Source: an uncultured marine group III euryarchaeote
GTDB lineage: Archaea > Thermoplasmatota > Poseidoniia > MGIII > CG-Epi1
Length of the DNA: 53,866 bases
NCBI GenBank assembly: GCA_902627615.1
Contig: CACOJW010000009.1
Location: 1 to 53,866 of the forward strand
Direction of reading: 5' to 3'
In this document: piece after piece, positions 18,780 through 27,170 of the stretch
Position numbering within the stretch: the stretch's first letter is position 1
Layout: each line of letters starts with the position of its first letter
The notes under the pieces: generated by a model
Databases searched by the model: none
Seen by the model: the letters and a program-made list of their open reading frames with translations, nothing else
What the model was told of the DNA's origin: nothing
Translations under genes and position numbers: made by a program

Positions 18780-19451
18780 ATGAGCGAAGAATCAAGTAGC
18801 GAAAGTGCAAGAAAGTTAGTTTTACCTGGTGACCTCATGGAAACCAAGAGTAAGCCTGGAAGAGGGATATTTCGAAAAGATGGACGAGTGCATGCTTCTG
18901 TCGTAGGTCATTCAATTGACAAATCAGGATACATAAATGTAAACGGAATAAAAGGCAGATACAACCCTAAAACGGGTGATAAAGTCATCGCCGTATGTGC
19001 CGAAACTGGACCTTCGGTGTGGCGCATGGATATTGGTGCTTCTTTTAATTCAACACTTCATCACAGCGAATCTGGATGGAAAGTACCCTTCGGAGATACT
19101 GCAAGATTTTTAGCTATAGGTGACGCTGTATGGGCTGAAATATTCATGGTAGATGCTGCAGGATCTCACCAAATAAGTTTAAAGAAAGATGATTGTAGAA
19201 AATTGTATTCTGGAACTATAGTTCGAATTAATCCTACTAATGTGTCCCGCGTCATTGGTAAACAAGGATCTATGATTACTGCAATTAGGGAGAAAACCCA
19301 AACCAGAATTCAAATTGGCCAAAATGGTTACATTTGGATTGATGGAAAAGGAGATGATATTTCACGAGCTCAAGAAGCAGTTGAAATGATAAATAAAGAA
19401 TCAACTTCTAAAGGATTAACAAAGAAAATAGAAAAATTATTGGAGAAATAA
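18780..19451 (+). CDS. rrp4: Exosome cap subunit Rrp4
   Basis: RNA-binding cap protein of the archaeal exosome. It has an N-terminal domain (LVLPGDL), a central S1 domain (about 65-145) and a C-terminal KH domain whose GKQGSM loop falls in VIGKQGSMI. The length of 223 aa is normal. A Shine-Dalgarno-like AAGGATGA lies shortly before the ATG. Rrp41 begins just after its stop, with no intervening promoter. Confidence 0.93.
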   Translation: MSEESSSESARKLVLPGDLMETKSKPGRGIFRKDGRVHASVVGHSIDKSGYINVNGIKGRYNPKTGDKVIAVCAETGPSVWRMDIGASFNSTLHHSESGWKVPFGDTARFLAIGDAVWAEIFMVDAAGSHQISLKKDDCRKLYSGTIVRINPTNVSRVIGKQGSMITAIREKTQTRIQIGQNGYIWIDGKGDDISRAQEAVEMINKESTSKGLTKKIEKLLEK

Positions 19452-19452
19452 A

Positions 19453-20175
19453 ATGGCTGGCCAAACTGATATGGAATTGATAAAGAACGGTGTCCGATTA
19501 GACGGAAGAAAACCTGATGAGCTAAGAGAAGTCAAAATTGTCGCAGGAGTTTTAGACAATGCTGACGGATCCTGTTATCTAGAATGGGGAAACAACAAAA
19601 TTTATGCAGGGGTTTTCGGACCTATGGAATGTCACCCTAGACATAAACAAAAGGCTGACAGAGCAATTGTTCAAGCAAGGTATACTATGGCACCTTTCAG
19701 TGTAAATGATAGAAAAAGGCCTGGACTAGACAGAAGGTCTAGTGAAATTTCGTACATTGTTTCACAAGCTTTTGAAAAAGTAGTTATGGTTGAAGAATTT
19801 CCAAAAGCATCGATTAGAGTAGACATGCAAGTTGTAGAAGCTCACGCAGGTACAAGATGTGCTGCAATGACTGCTGCATCTGTAGCTCTAGCTGATGCAG
19901 GAATTCCTATGAGAGATATGATCCCTGCTTGTGCATCGGGAAAAGTTAACGATATTGTTGTTTTAGACTTAAACAAAGAAGAAGATAACTACGGACAAGC
20001 GGATTTACCTCTAGCAATAATTCCTAGTACTGGCGAAGTTGTTCTATTGCAGCTAGATGGACATCTTACACCTGACCAATTTGAAGAAGCAATGGATTTA
20101 GCTACAAATGGTTGTATGGATTTATATGAAAAAATGAGAGCTGCTCTTGAGAACCGATACGGAGGTAGCAAATGA
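19453..20175 (+). CDS. rrp41: Exosome catalytic subunit Rrp41
   Basis: RNase PH-fold subunit bearing the phosphorolytic active site of the archaeal exosome. Typical are the RLDGRKPDELR start, the phosphate/RNA-binding arginines in PGLDRRSSE, and the acidic DNYGQADLPLA block containing the catalytic aspartate region. It forms a hexameric ring with Rrp42, whose start overlaps its stop by 4 bp (20172-20175). Confidence 0.95.
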   Translation: MAGQTDMELIKNGVRLDGRKPDELREVKIVAGVLDNADGSCYLEWGNNKIYAGVFGPMECHPRHKQKADRAIVQARYTMAPFSVNDRKRPGLDRRSSEISYIVSQAFEKVVMVEEFPKASIRVDMQVVEAHAGTRCAAMTAASVALADAGIPMRDMIPACASGKVNDIVVLDLNKEEDNYGQADLPLAIIPSTGEVVLLQLDGHLTPDQFEEAMDLATNGCMDLYEKMRAALENRYGGSK

Positions 20176-20957
20176 GTAACGACCATGTTTCTAACCTGAT
20201 GAAAGGGCATATGGAATCCTTGGCAGCAGAAGGTAAGAGGGCTGACGGAAGAGGAATTAATGAATTTAGAGAAGTTAAAATTGAAACTGGAATGATTAAT
20301 ACAGCTGAAGGATCTGCAATGGTCCATCTTGGAAAAACAAAAGTTCTTTGTGGAATAAAAATGTTGATTGGAACGCCTTACGGTGATTCACCAAGAAGTG
20401 GAACTATGACCACTTCCACTGAATTAGCTCCCTTAGCTGATCAATCTTTTGATCCTGGACCTCCACGTGAGCAATCTATTGAATTGGCAAGAGTTGTCGA
20501 CAGAGGTATTCGGGAATCTCGAATGATTGATTTTGAAGCATTGTGCATTGAAGAAGGTGAACGTGTATGGATGGTCTATATCGATTTACATATTCTTGAT
20601 AACGACGGAAATCTTTTCGATTGTTGTACACTGGCTGCTGCTGCTGCACTTTCAAATGCAAGGATACCAAATGTTCAACACGGTATCGCTGATGAAGATG
20701 TTGATCTACCTGTAACTTGCTGGCCAATATCATGCACTTTTGGAAAACTTGGAGACTCTGTTATTTTAGATGCCACGTCTGATGAAGAAGGTGTAATGTC
20801 TGCTAGATTTACTGTTGCTCATGATGAAAATGGAAATCTTCGTGCCGCTCAAAAAGGAATGAACGGAGCTTTTACAGATGCTGAAATAAGAGAAGCTGTC
20901 AAAACTGCAAGGGCTAGCGATAATGTTTTACGTGAGGCTCTAAAAGGTATACAATGA
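20172..20957 (+). CDS. rrp42: Exosome subunit Rrp42
   Basis: Non-catalytic RNase PH-fold partner of Rrp41. The RADGRGINEFRE start, TPYGDSPRSG loop and DPGPPREQSIELARVVDRGIRES segments are characteristic; the catalytic aspartate block of Rrp41 is replaced. The 261-aa length fits. ATGA overlaps at both ends (with rrp41 and with the L37Ae gene) indicate tight co-translation. Confidence 0.94.
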   Translation: MSNDHVSNLMKGHMESLAAEGKRADGRGINEFREVKIETGMINTAEGSAMVHLGKTKVLCGIKMLIGTPYGDSPRSGTMTTSTELAPLADQSFDPGPPREQSIELARVVDRGIRESRMIDFEALCIEEGERVWMVYIDLHILDNDGNLFDCCTLAAAAALSNARIPNVQHGIADEDVDLPVTCWPISCTFGKLGDSVILDATSDEEGVMSARFTVAHDENGNLRAAQKGMNGAFTDAEIREAVKTARASDNVLREALKGIQ

Positions 20958-21181
20958 GTCAAGGGACTAAAAAAGTTGGAAGCACCGGTCGGTTTGGAGC
21001 TAGATACGGAGTATCGGTTCGTAGAAGATTGGGTGCTGTAGAGAAAAAGCAACGCCAAAAATACGAATGTCCTCAATGCTCAAAAATGAATGTAAAACGA
21101 ATTTCAACCGGAATATTCAAATGTAGTAGCTGTGAATATCAGTTTGCCAGTGGAGCATATTATCCCACTCAGGAGGACTAA
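20954..21181 (+). CDS. rpl37ae: Large-subunit ribosomal protein L37Ae (eL43)
   Basis: A 75-aa basic ribosomal protein with one zinc ribbon formed by C39/C42 and C57/C60. The N-terminus (GSTGRFGARYG) is standard for the family. It starts within the end of rrp42 and is followed at once by rpoP with an AGGAGGA ribosome-binding site in its 3' end. Confidence 0.93.
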   Translation: MSQGTKKVGSTGRFGARYGVSVRRRLGAVEKKQRQKYECPQCSKMNVKRISTGIFKCSSCEYQFASGAYYPTQED

Positions 21182-21183
21182 AA

Positions 21184-21324
21184 ATGGTCAATTACAAATG
21201 TGCATCTTGTGGAGCGAAATTAGATATGGACTTGGAAGTTCTTGGACTTACATGTCGTGTTTGTGGTGAGAAGATTTTTTACAAAATAAGACCTTCAACC
21301 AAAAAAACTGTCATATCTGATTAA
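21184..21324 (+). CDS. rpoP: DNA-directed RNA polymerase subunit P (Rpo12)
   Basis: A 46-residue gene beginning MVNYKCASCGAKL. Two CxxC pairs (C6/C9 and C24/C27) form the zinc site of the archaeal Rpo12/eukaryotic Rpb12 subunit. It sits directly after L37Ae, as in many archaea. AGGAGGA precedes the ATG and the stop overlaps the next start as TAATG (21322-21326). Confidence 0.92.
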   Translation: MVNYKCASCGAKLDMDLEVLGLTCRVCGEKIFYKIRPSTKKTVISD

Positions 21325-21551
21325 TGATAGCCAAAGTAAGTCTCAAAACTGGAAAAAATACAAAAGCCATCGCTGAAGCTCTGCTTGTTGAAGCGAAGGA
21401 GGGGTTGCCTAAAGTTAGTGTAAATATTTTACCTGCAGGAGAAAAATTAAAAATTGATATTGAGGCTAAGGATTTCATAGGCCTCAGAGCTGCGCTGAAT
21501 TCATTTTTAGGGTGGGCCAGTTGTGCTGAAGGAGTAATCAATAATGAGTGA
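21324..21551 (+). CDS. pcc1: KEOPS complex subunit Pcc1
   Basis: A 75-aa alpha/beta protein matching Pcc1, the dimerisation subunit of KEOPS, which makes the universal t6A37 modification of ANN-decoding tRNAs. The LRAALNSFLGW segment near the C-terminus is the most typical part. It is coupled to rpoP by a one-base overlap and to the prefoldin gene by an 8-bp overlap. Kae1, Bud32 and Cgi121 are not in this window. Confidence 0.8.
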   Translation: MIAKVSLKTGKNTKAIAEALLVEAKEGLPKVSVNILPAGEKLKIDIEAKDFIGLRAALNSFLGWASCAEGVINNE

Positions 21552-21906
21552 AATAACGCCTGAGAATGTTCAAGAAAAATTGAACCTTTTTCAACAGATG
21601 CAGCAACAAGTCCAATCTCTCTCACAACAAGTTTCCCAAATAGATATGTCTATCGGAGAAACTGAAAGAACCTTGGAAGAAATTAAAGAGGTTAGTACAA
21701 AAAATACTCTTTACAGAGCAATTGGCTCAGTGATGAAAAAAATAGACGATCCTGAAAAACTGAAACTAGACCTTGCTGAAGAAAAAGAAAGAATGGTGAT
21801 TCGAAACAATAGTTTAAAGGGACAAATACAAAAAATGAATAAAGAACTAGAAGACATGCAAAAGAAGCTAGCACCTATTTTACAAAATATTCAAGAAGCA
21901 AAATGA
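21544..21906 (+). CDS. pfdB: Prefoldin beta subunit
   Basis: A 120-aa coiled-coil protein with two long helices around a central beta-hairpin (LYRAIGSVMKK), the form of the archaeal prefoldin beta subunit. Four beta with two alpha subunits form the jellyfish-shaped cytosolic holdase that hands unfolded proteins to the thermosome. It overlaps pcc1 and is followed 3 bp later by the DHH gene. Confidence 0.92.
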   Translation: MSEITPENVQEKLNLFQQMQQQVQSLSQQVSQIDMSIGETERTLEEIKEVSTKNTLYRAIGSVMKKIDDPEKLKLDLAEEKERMVIRNNSLKGQIQKMNKELEDMQKKLAPILQNIQEAK

Positions 21907-21909
21907 ACA

Positions 21910-22857
21910 ATGCTATTAAATGATAAAATAAGAAAAGCATTTGATAATGATTTATTACTTTTAGTACATCATCACGCCGATGTCGATTCCGTCGCATCTG
22001 CTATTGGATTAAACTCAATCTTTGAAAAATCAACAATATGCGCGTCTGATGGAATAAGCTCTCATGGGCAAAAGCTTGCTAGTGTAATGAATATTGAAAT
22101 AATGGAAACACCTCCTGAGGACTGGGATGGAACGGTTATTGTTTTAGATAGTCCTAATCCTGAGCATTGTAATCCGGTTCCTAATTCTGAAAGTATATTA
22201 GTTATTGATCACCATACGAAGATAGAAGGATGGAAAAAGGGGACTAAAATAATACATCAACCTCACCGAACAAGTACTGCTGAAATTATTTTAGACTTAA
22301 TTCTTGAGTTGAACTTAGATATTAGTAAATCTTGTGCAAATGCTCTTTTGTGTGGAATTTATACAGATACAGGTCAATTTAGGCACGCTAACGGAGAAAC
22401 ATTTAGAGCGGCCAGTGAATTAGCAAAGATTGGAGCTGATCCCCAGGAAGTAATCAACATTTTAGACAGTGAAAGACCTATGATTCAAAAAACTACTTTT
22501 CTTAAAGCTGCTCAGAAAATGAAATGGATGCAGGAAGGAAGATGGATTATTGCAGAAAGTCGAGTTGGGTCTTTTGAATCTGGATCTGCAAGATTATTAA
22601 TTTTGCTCGGTGCAGATATTGCATTGGTTTCATCTGGAAATAAGAAAGGAGATATGAGAATATCAACTAGAGCATCTAATAGAATAGTAACTGAAGGATT
22701 CAACTTAGCAACTATCTTAGAAGAAGTTGCTGAAATTAACGGAGGATCTGCAGGCGGTCATCCTGGAGCTGCAGGCTATAATGGTAAAGGCGATCCTGAG
22801 GCTATAAGTGAAATAACTAAGCAAAAATGTATTAAATCTATGAAGCAATTAGCTTAA
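21910..22857 (+). CDS. DHH-family phosphoesterase (RecJ/NrnA-like)
   Basis: A 315-aa manganese-type phosphoesterase. The N-terminal DHH domain shows the HHHADVDS motif, VLDSP, the VIDHHTK triad and the YTDTGQFRH motif; the C-terminal DHHA1 domain has GGSAGGHPGAAG for RNA or nucleotide binding. Family members degrade short oligonucleotides or cyclic dinucleotides, or act in DNA repair. The exosome run context favours turnover of short RNA, but this is inference. Confidence 0.87.
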   Translation: MLLNDKIRKAFDNDLLLLVHHHADVDSVASAIGLNSIFEKSTICASDGISSHGQKLASVMNIEIMETPPEDWDGTVIVLDSPNPEHCNPVPNSESILVIDHHTKIEGWKKGTKIIHQPHRTSTAEIILDLILELNLDISKSCANALLCGIYTDTGQFRHANGETFRAASELAKIGADPQEVINILDSERPMIQKTTFLKAAQKMKWMQEGRWIIAESRVGSFESGSARLLILLGADIALVSSGNKKGDMRISTRASNRIVTEGFNLATILEEVAEINGGSAGGHPGAAGYNGKGDPEAISEITKQKCIKSMKQLA

Positions 22858-22880
22858 CCGTAGGTTTTCATGACCCTCTT

Positions 22881-24191
22881 GTGAAGTATAGAGCTATATT
22901 CAGAATTTACGGCCTAATTTTAGCTAATTTGCTACTTCTTATGGGTGGACAATTAGCTTATCTTTACTTTGTCGGACCAATATCTATGGAGGACGGAAGG
23001 CCTATGACTCTTCCTGAAATACCTCTTTTAGGATTTTTAATAATAATTCTGATGCTTGCTGGCAGTATCGTAATAGCTGCCATTCTTCAAAGAAAGCCAC
23101 TCCCAATAAGGTACGTAGCCATTAGTAAGAATAATGAACCAAAATTATCAAAAGATGAAAAAATAGAAAAGGAAACTCAACAATACAGGCCCATTTATCC
23201 AGGCCAATTTAGCGAAAATACTGGCGAACGATACTATAATCGCTATACAGATAAAGAAAAACTAGATTGGGGTGGAAGTGATTCTAAACCAAAAGTAGCA
23301 GATAGAAAAATAGGCTCCTTTGTCAAACAAGAATTGCAATTACCAAGTTCTGGCTTACTTCTCTTCAGTTTTTTGTTTTCTTTAGCACTAGGTTTAGTCT
23401 CTCTTGGTGAACGTGGACCTTTCATCTACTTATTTCCTCTAGCCTTCGTAGTTGCATTCACATTCCCTGGTTTAATTTGGGTAAGCTACATTTATGATAG
23501 ATCAATAAAGTCTCCTGAACCTCAAAGATTAGTTTTGATTACACTCGCATGGGGTATGTTTTCCACATTACCCGCTAGTTTACTCAACGACACTGGAGCA
23601 AGAATAATCGAAGTAAATCAAAATGCTCTTTTGGGTAACGGTGATTTTGGAACAACTGAACTTATTCTAGTATCTGTGATTGCTCCCTTTGTTGAAGAAT
23701 TGTTGAAGCCAATAGGGCTAATTTTTGTAATGAAAAGACTGAGAACTCCCTACGAGGGAGTATTGTATGGAGTAGCGTGTGGTATGGGATTCGCGATAAT
23801 GGAAAACTTACTTTATGAATTATTTATTCTTATTTGGTATGGAGCTGATGCCTGGACAATTAATGCATTTGCTAGAGGTGTTGGATCAACTGTATTGCAT
23901 GCTGTAGGTCCAGCCTCCGTAGGATATGCAATAGCATTATCAAACCAGATGCAGATTCCTAAAAATAAAACGCTGCCTATCGCTTATGTTTTTGGTTTTA
24001 TCATGCATGCTCTTTGGAATGGATTTGCGACCATGCCATTCATGATGGGGGGAGGAATATGGACATATGTTTCTTACTCTTTAATAATCCTCATGGCAAT
24101 CTTCTGTTTAATTTTTATAGTCAAAATACATGAATACGGAAAAGAATATTCACAAATTGAATTGGAAGCTTCAAAATTTGAAGATAATTAA
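22881..24191 (+). CDS. PrsW-family intramembrane metalloprotease-like membrane protein
   Basis: A 436-aa polytopic protein starting at GTG 22881. Two membrane helices at 8-70 are followed by a charged, proline-rich cytosolic loop (about 75-150) and about seven further helices. The PrsW hallmarks are present: the EELLKP motif (glutamates near 271-272), MENLLYE, a histidine in the TVLHAVGP helix and HALWNG. PrsW proteases cut membrane-bound regulatory proteins. The substrate is unknown. It is the last gene on this strand before tRNA-Tyr. Confidence 0.8.
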   Translation: MKYRAIFRIYGLILANLLLLMGGQLAYLYFVGPISMEDGRPMTLPEIPLLGFLIIILMLAGSIVIAAILQRKPLPIRYVAISKNNEPKLSKDEKIEKETQQYRPIYPGQFSENTGERYYNRYTDKEKLDWGGSDSKPKVADRKIGSFVKQELQLPSSGLLLFSFLFSLALGLVSLGERGPFIYLFPLAFVVAFTFPGLIWVSYIYDRSIKSPEPQRLVLITLAWGMFSTLPASLLNDTGARIIEVNQNALLGNGDFGTTELILVSVIAPFVEELLKPIGLIFVMKRLRTPYEGVLYGVACGMGFAIMENLLYELFILIWYGADAWTINAFARGVGSTVLHAVGPASVGYAIALSNQMQIPKNKTLPIAYVFGFIMHALWNGFATMPFMMGGGIWTYVSYSLIILMAIFCLIFIVKIHEYGKEYSQIELEASKFEDN

Positions 24192-24230
24192 GAAGAAGCA
24201 ACAAATAGTGGGCACTAAATGCAATTAATA

Positions 24231-24349
24231 CCGTCCTTAGCTCAGACTGGCCAGAGCGGCCGGCTGTAGGGGTCTATCCCTTTTACCCGTGAGTACGGGA
24301 GGCCGCAGTTACCGGCAGGTCCCCGGTTCAAATCCGGGAGGACGGACCA
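24231..24349 (+). tRNA. tRNA-Tyr (GTA) with intron, CCA encoded
   Basis: The acceptor stem 24231-24237 pairs with 24339-24345, followed by discriminator A and an encoded CCA (24347-24349). The D-stem is 24240-24243/24254-24257, the anticodon stem 24259-24263/24312-24316, and the T-stem 24322-24326/24334-24338. The anticodon GTA is at 24266-24268. The first pair is C1-G72, the archaeal tyrosine identity pair. The minus-strand permease stop codon begins on the next base. Confidence 0.95.
24270..24310 (+). other. 41-nt tRNA-Tyr intron at position 37/38
   Basis: The intron can be placed exactly by a bulge-helix-bulge. Exon bases 24264-24267 pair with intron bases 24305-24308 (four pairs including one G-U), leaving 3-nt bulges 24268-24270 and 24309-24311. 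Cutting after the second base of each bulge leaves a normal 7-nt anticodon loop. The intron folds on itself through GG/CC and TCCC/GGGA helices. Confidence 0.88.
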
Positions 24350-25150
24350 TTAATCTATTGACTTTATGATTGTCCTATAATTTATTGTACTTGTGATGGC
24401 TGTGAGAACAATTATACAGGAAACTGCAATTGTAATGGAATCCAGTGTTGAATCAGTAAAGCCTTCTAGAAAAATACCTCTCACTGCTCTAATCAAATAT
24501 TCACTAGGGTTATATATTACAGCTGACTGCAACCAACCTGGAAGTAAGACGTCGGGAACATACGCAGTACTCATAAAAACTGCTACAAAAAATAGTGGAA
24601 ATACTGCTTGAACAGCTTGCTCGCTCTTAGTCTTAAAAGCTAATGCTACAACCAAATTACCAACTACGCCAATACCAAAAGAAGCTGCAAGAATCACAAT
24701 TGTAATTAAACCTAGAAAACCTGCTTCGGGTAATTCCAAAACTCCACTAACTTTTTTATGATATAAAATTGATACAGTAATAATCAGGAATAATTGCAAA
24801 GACAATCTAGTAAACTCCGACATAAATCTCGCAATAATCTGTGGTGCCAAACTCGCTGGTGTAGCTCTCAGTTTATCGAAATAACCTGTATTTAAATCTA
24901 CCAAAAGAGCCGCTGATGAATTTACGCTTCCAAAAATTGCAGTCAGAATAATTATAGCTGGAGTGATATACATGTAGTAAGGATAGCCTCCGTACGGATT
25001 GCCAGGAACATCTGACAAACTATTGAATAAATTAGAAAAGATAAGATATTGAATTACTGGAACGATAAAGCTAAATGCCAAAACAGCAGGAAGCCTTCTG
25101 TATTGCTTGAGATTCCTAACATAAAGTGTCAAAATTGTGTTTAATCTCAT
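24350..25150 (-). CDS. ABC-2 type transporter permease
   Basis: A 266-aa membrane protein with six helices in the ABC-2 arrangement: an N-terminal cytosolic start, a helix near 25-45, a long loop, and a final block containing NPSEYLIRAVRG, typical of the family. It is translated from a 4-bp overlap (25147-25150) with the ATPase gene, so the two form an exporter of the drug/lipid (DrrAB-like) type. Substrate unknown. Confidence 0.9.
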   Translation of the reverse strand: MRLNTILTLYVRNLKQYRRLPAVLAFSFIVPVIQYLIFSNLFNSLSDVPGNPYGGYPYYMYITPAIIILTAIFGSVNSSAALLVDLNTGYFDKLRATPASLAPQIIARFMSEFTRLSLQLFLIITVSILYHKKVSGVLELPEAGFLGLITIVILAASFGIGVVGNLVVALAFKTKSEQAVQAVFPLFFVAVFMSTAYVPDVLLPGWLQSAVIYNPSEYLIRAVRGIFLEGFTDSTLDSITIAVSCIIVLTAITSTINYRTIIKSID

Positions 25151-26103
25151 TGAACCTCCTCTAAACGCTTTCCGGTGTATTTCAGATAGACATCATCAAG
25201 TGTTGGCCGTAATACTTTGGTTCCTTTTACCTTAACATCCATCTCAATTATACTTTTCAACGTGTCTAAAAGAGCTTCTTCACCATCATCAACTTTTACA
25301 GTAAAAAAAGACTCTTTGATAGACACATCTGCTTCATCAAACCTTTCTTTCATAGATCTAATTTGCTCATCGCTTAAAGATTTGAAAAGTTTAAATTCAA
25401 TCCTATCCTTGCCAATTGTCTTTTTCAACTTTTGAGGAGTATCTATTGCAACTATCTCACCAGAATCAATTATTGCAAGCCTATCGCAAAGAACATCTGC
25501 TTCCTCCATGTAGTGAGTAGACATTACAATTGTGATTCCCTTCTCACTTTTTAATTTCTTCAAAAGGCTCCATAAATCCGATCTGTGAGCTGGATCCAGA
25601 CCTGTAGTTGGCTCATCTAATATCAATAGTTTTGGATCATGCACTAATGATACGGCTAAATCTAATCTTCTTTGCGTACCACCCGAAAGCTCAGGTATCA
25701 TTTGATTTGAGTATTCATGCAAATCTAATAATGAAAGACTTTGTTCTACTCGCTTTTCAACATCAGCCCCACTAAATCCAAAAAGTTTGACATGAAATGT
25801 AATTAATTCTTTAACAGTCGATAAACTATCTAATCCTGCCTCTTGAAGTGCAAAACCTATATTTTCCCTTACGAGATTTGACTCTGCAGAGACATCATAA
25901 TCTAAGATTTTAATCTTACCCTCGGTTATTCCTAACAATGTACCCATCATCTGCAAAGTTGTAGTTTTACCTGCGCCATTGGGACCAAGCATTCCAAAAA
26001 TCTCTCCTTTTTTTACATTAAAACTAATGCCTTTAACAGCATGAGTTCCGCTCTTATATTTTTTTTCTAAGTGTTGAACAACTACTATGTTTTCATCACT
26101 CAT
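25147..26103 (-). CDS. ABC exporter ATP-binding protein (DrrA-like)
   Basis: A 318-aa ATPase with Walker [10 protein letters not shown] (40-48), signature LSGGTQRR (about residue 138), Walker [14 protein letters not shown] and the H-switch in STHYMEE. The extra C-terminal domain of about 90 residues is typical of DrrA/NatA-like ATPases. It overlaps the permease by 4 bp downstream and the J-domain gene by 4 bp upstream (26100-26103). Confidence 0.92.
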   Translation of the reverse strand: MSDENIVVVQHLEKKYKSGTHAVKGISFNVKKGEIFGMLGPNGAGKTTTLQMMGTLLGITEGKIKILDYDVSAESNLVRENIGFALQEAGLDSLSTVKELITFHVKLFGFSGADVEKRVEQSLSLLDLHEYSNQMIPELSGGTQRRLDLAVSLVHDPKLLILDEPTTGLDPAHRSDLWSLLKKLKSEKGITIVMSTHYMEEADVLCDRLAIIDSGEIVAIDTPQKLKKTIGKDRIEFKLFKSLSDEQIRSMKERFDEADVSIKESFFTVKVDDGEEALLDTLKSIIEMDVKVKGTKVLRPTLDDVYLKYTGKRLEEVQ

Positions 26104-26381
26104 CTAATGTAATCCCAAGTACCTGTCCAAACATTAGTAGCCTGCCAATCTGGCGCTTTACGTGGAATATAGTCTGAACCAAACTGATCATATTTTTTGC
26201 GCTCTTTATCGTCAATTAAAATGTGATAAGCCTCATTAATTTTTTTAAAATGTTCCTCTGAAGCTTCCACATTGTTCGGGTTTAAATCTGGATGGTATTT
26301 TTTAGCTAACTTTTTGTAGGCTTTTTTGATTGATTCGAAGTCTGCGTTTTTATCGACCCCTAATATTTCGTAATAATCCAC
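26100..26381 (-). CDS. J-domain-only protein
   Basis: A 93-aa protein consisting of a DnaJ J-domain (1-67) with the HPD motif at 30-32, followed by a tryptophan-rich tail. It lacks the G/F-rich, zinc-finger and C-terminal domains of DnaJ, so it should stimulate an Hsp70 ATPase without binding substrate through those regions. The start of the ABC ATPase overlaps its stop, so it is probably co-translated with the exporter. Confidence 0.88.
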   Translation of the reverse strand: MDYYEILGVDKNADFESIKKAYKKLAKKYHPDLNPNNVEASEEHFKKINEAYHILIDDKERKKYDQFGSDYIPRKAPDWQATNVWTGTWDYIR

Positions 26382-26405
26382 AAGTTACAGTAAGCTTGGC
26401 TATAT

Positions 26406-27140
26406 CTAAGCTGCAGTCTGACCGCCATCGATTGAAATTATAGAACCTGTTGTCCAGCCTGATTCCGGTCCGCAAAGATGTAAAGCCATAGAAGCTACTT
26501 CCTCAGGAGTGCCCATTCTCCCCATTGGTTGAACGTTCTCAAGATATTCTCTAGTTGCTTGACCGGTTTCTATTCGATGCTTAACCATTGGAGTTTCTAC
26601 GACTCCAGGGCACAGACAATTTACTCTAATTCTATCTATTAAATCAAGCGCCATAGCTTTTGTTAGATTTACAACCCCACCTTTAGCTGCACAATAAGCA
26701 ACCGCTCCTTCCATTGCTCTAAGACCTAAGGTTGAGGAAATATTCAAAATTGCGCCGCCGTTATTCATAATCGGAGCGAATTTATTACAAGTGAGGAAAG
26801 TTCCTGTTAGGTTTACTGATATTTGGAAATCCCAATCTTCCTCTGTGGCATCAAGTATATTGCCGAATCTAACAGCTCCTGCACAGTTGACTAATATATC
26901 AAAGGTACCAAATTTATCAACTAACCACTTTTGCATTGATTTTACTGAAGTTGAATCGCTTACATCTAGTGCAAAGTGGTCGCAATTAAGAGTCTGAGCT
27001 GAAACCTCTAATTCTTGAGCATTACTACTTGAAATTACTACTTTAGCACCTTCATTAACAAAACGCTTCGCTATGCTATAACCAATTCCTTTGGAACCGC
27101 CAGTGACTACTGCAATTTTCCCTTCAAGCAACCTTGACAT
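26406..27140 (-). CDS. Short-chain dehydrogenase/reductase
   Basis: A 244-aa classical SDR with the NAD(P)-binding TGGSKGIG loop (13-20), an NCAGA variant of the NNAG motif, and the Ser, Tyr and Lys triad in LNISS and YCAAKGG. The C-terminal DGGQTAA end is typical. Resemblance is to FabG-like 3-oxoacyl reductases, but many alcohol and sugar dehydrogenases look the same. It lies 24 bp before the J-domain gene on the same strand. Confidence 0.88.
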   Translation of the reverse strand: MSRLLEGKIAVVTGGSKGIGYSIAKRFVNEGAKVVISSSNAQELEVSAQTLNCDHFALDVSDSTSVKSMQKWLVDKFGTFDILVNCAGAVRFGNILDATEEDWDFQISVNLTGTFLTCNKFAPIMNNGGAILNISSTLGLRAMEGAVAYCAAKGGVVNLTKAMALDLIDRIRVNCLCPGVVETPMVKHRIETGQATREYLENVQPMGRMGTPEEVASMALHLCGPESGWTTGSIISIDGGQTAA

Positions 27141-27170
27141 TATTTAACTAGTAATGCTGGACTAAAGTAA

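Noticed and set aside
20476..20733. Frames on both strands inside rrp42
   Set aside because: Rrp42 is intact and highly conserved over this stretch; the other frames have no recognisable content.
17303..24191. Defence island or prophage among dense small genes
   Set aside because: All genes are housekeeping translation, RNA decay and proteasome genes in a known order; no integrase, capsid or toxin-antitoxin pair is seen.
26100..26381. Truncated DnaJ pseudogene
   Set aside because: The J-domain is intact with HPD, the frame ends cleanly and overlaps the next start, so a genuine small J-protein is more likely.
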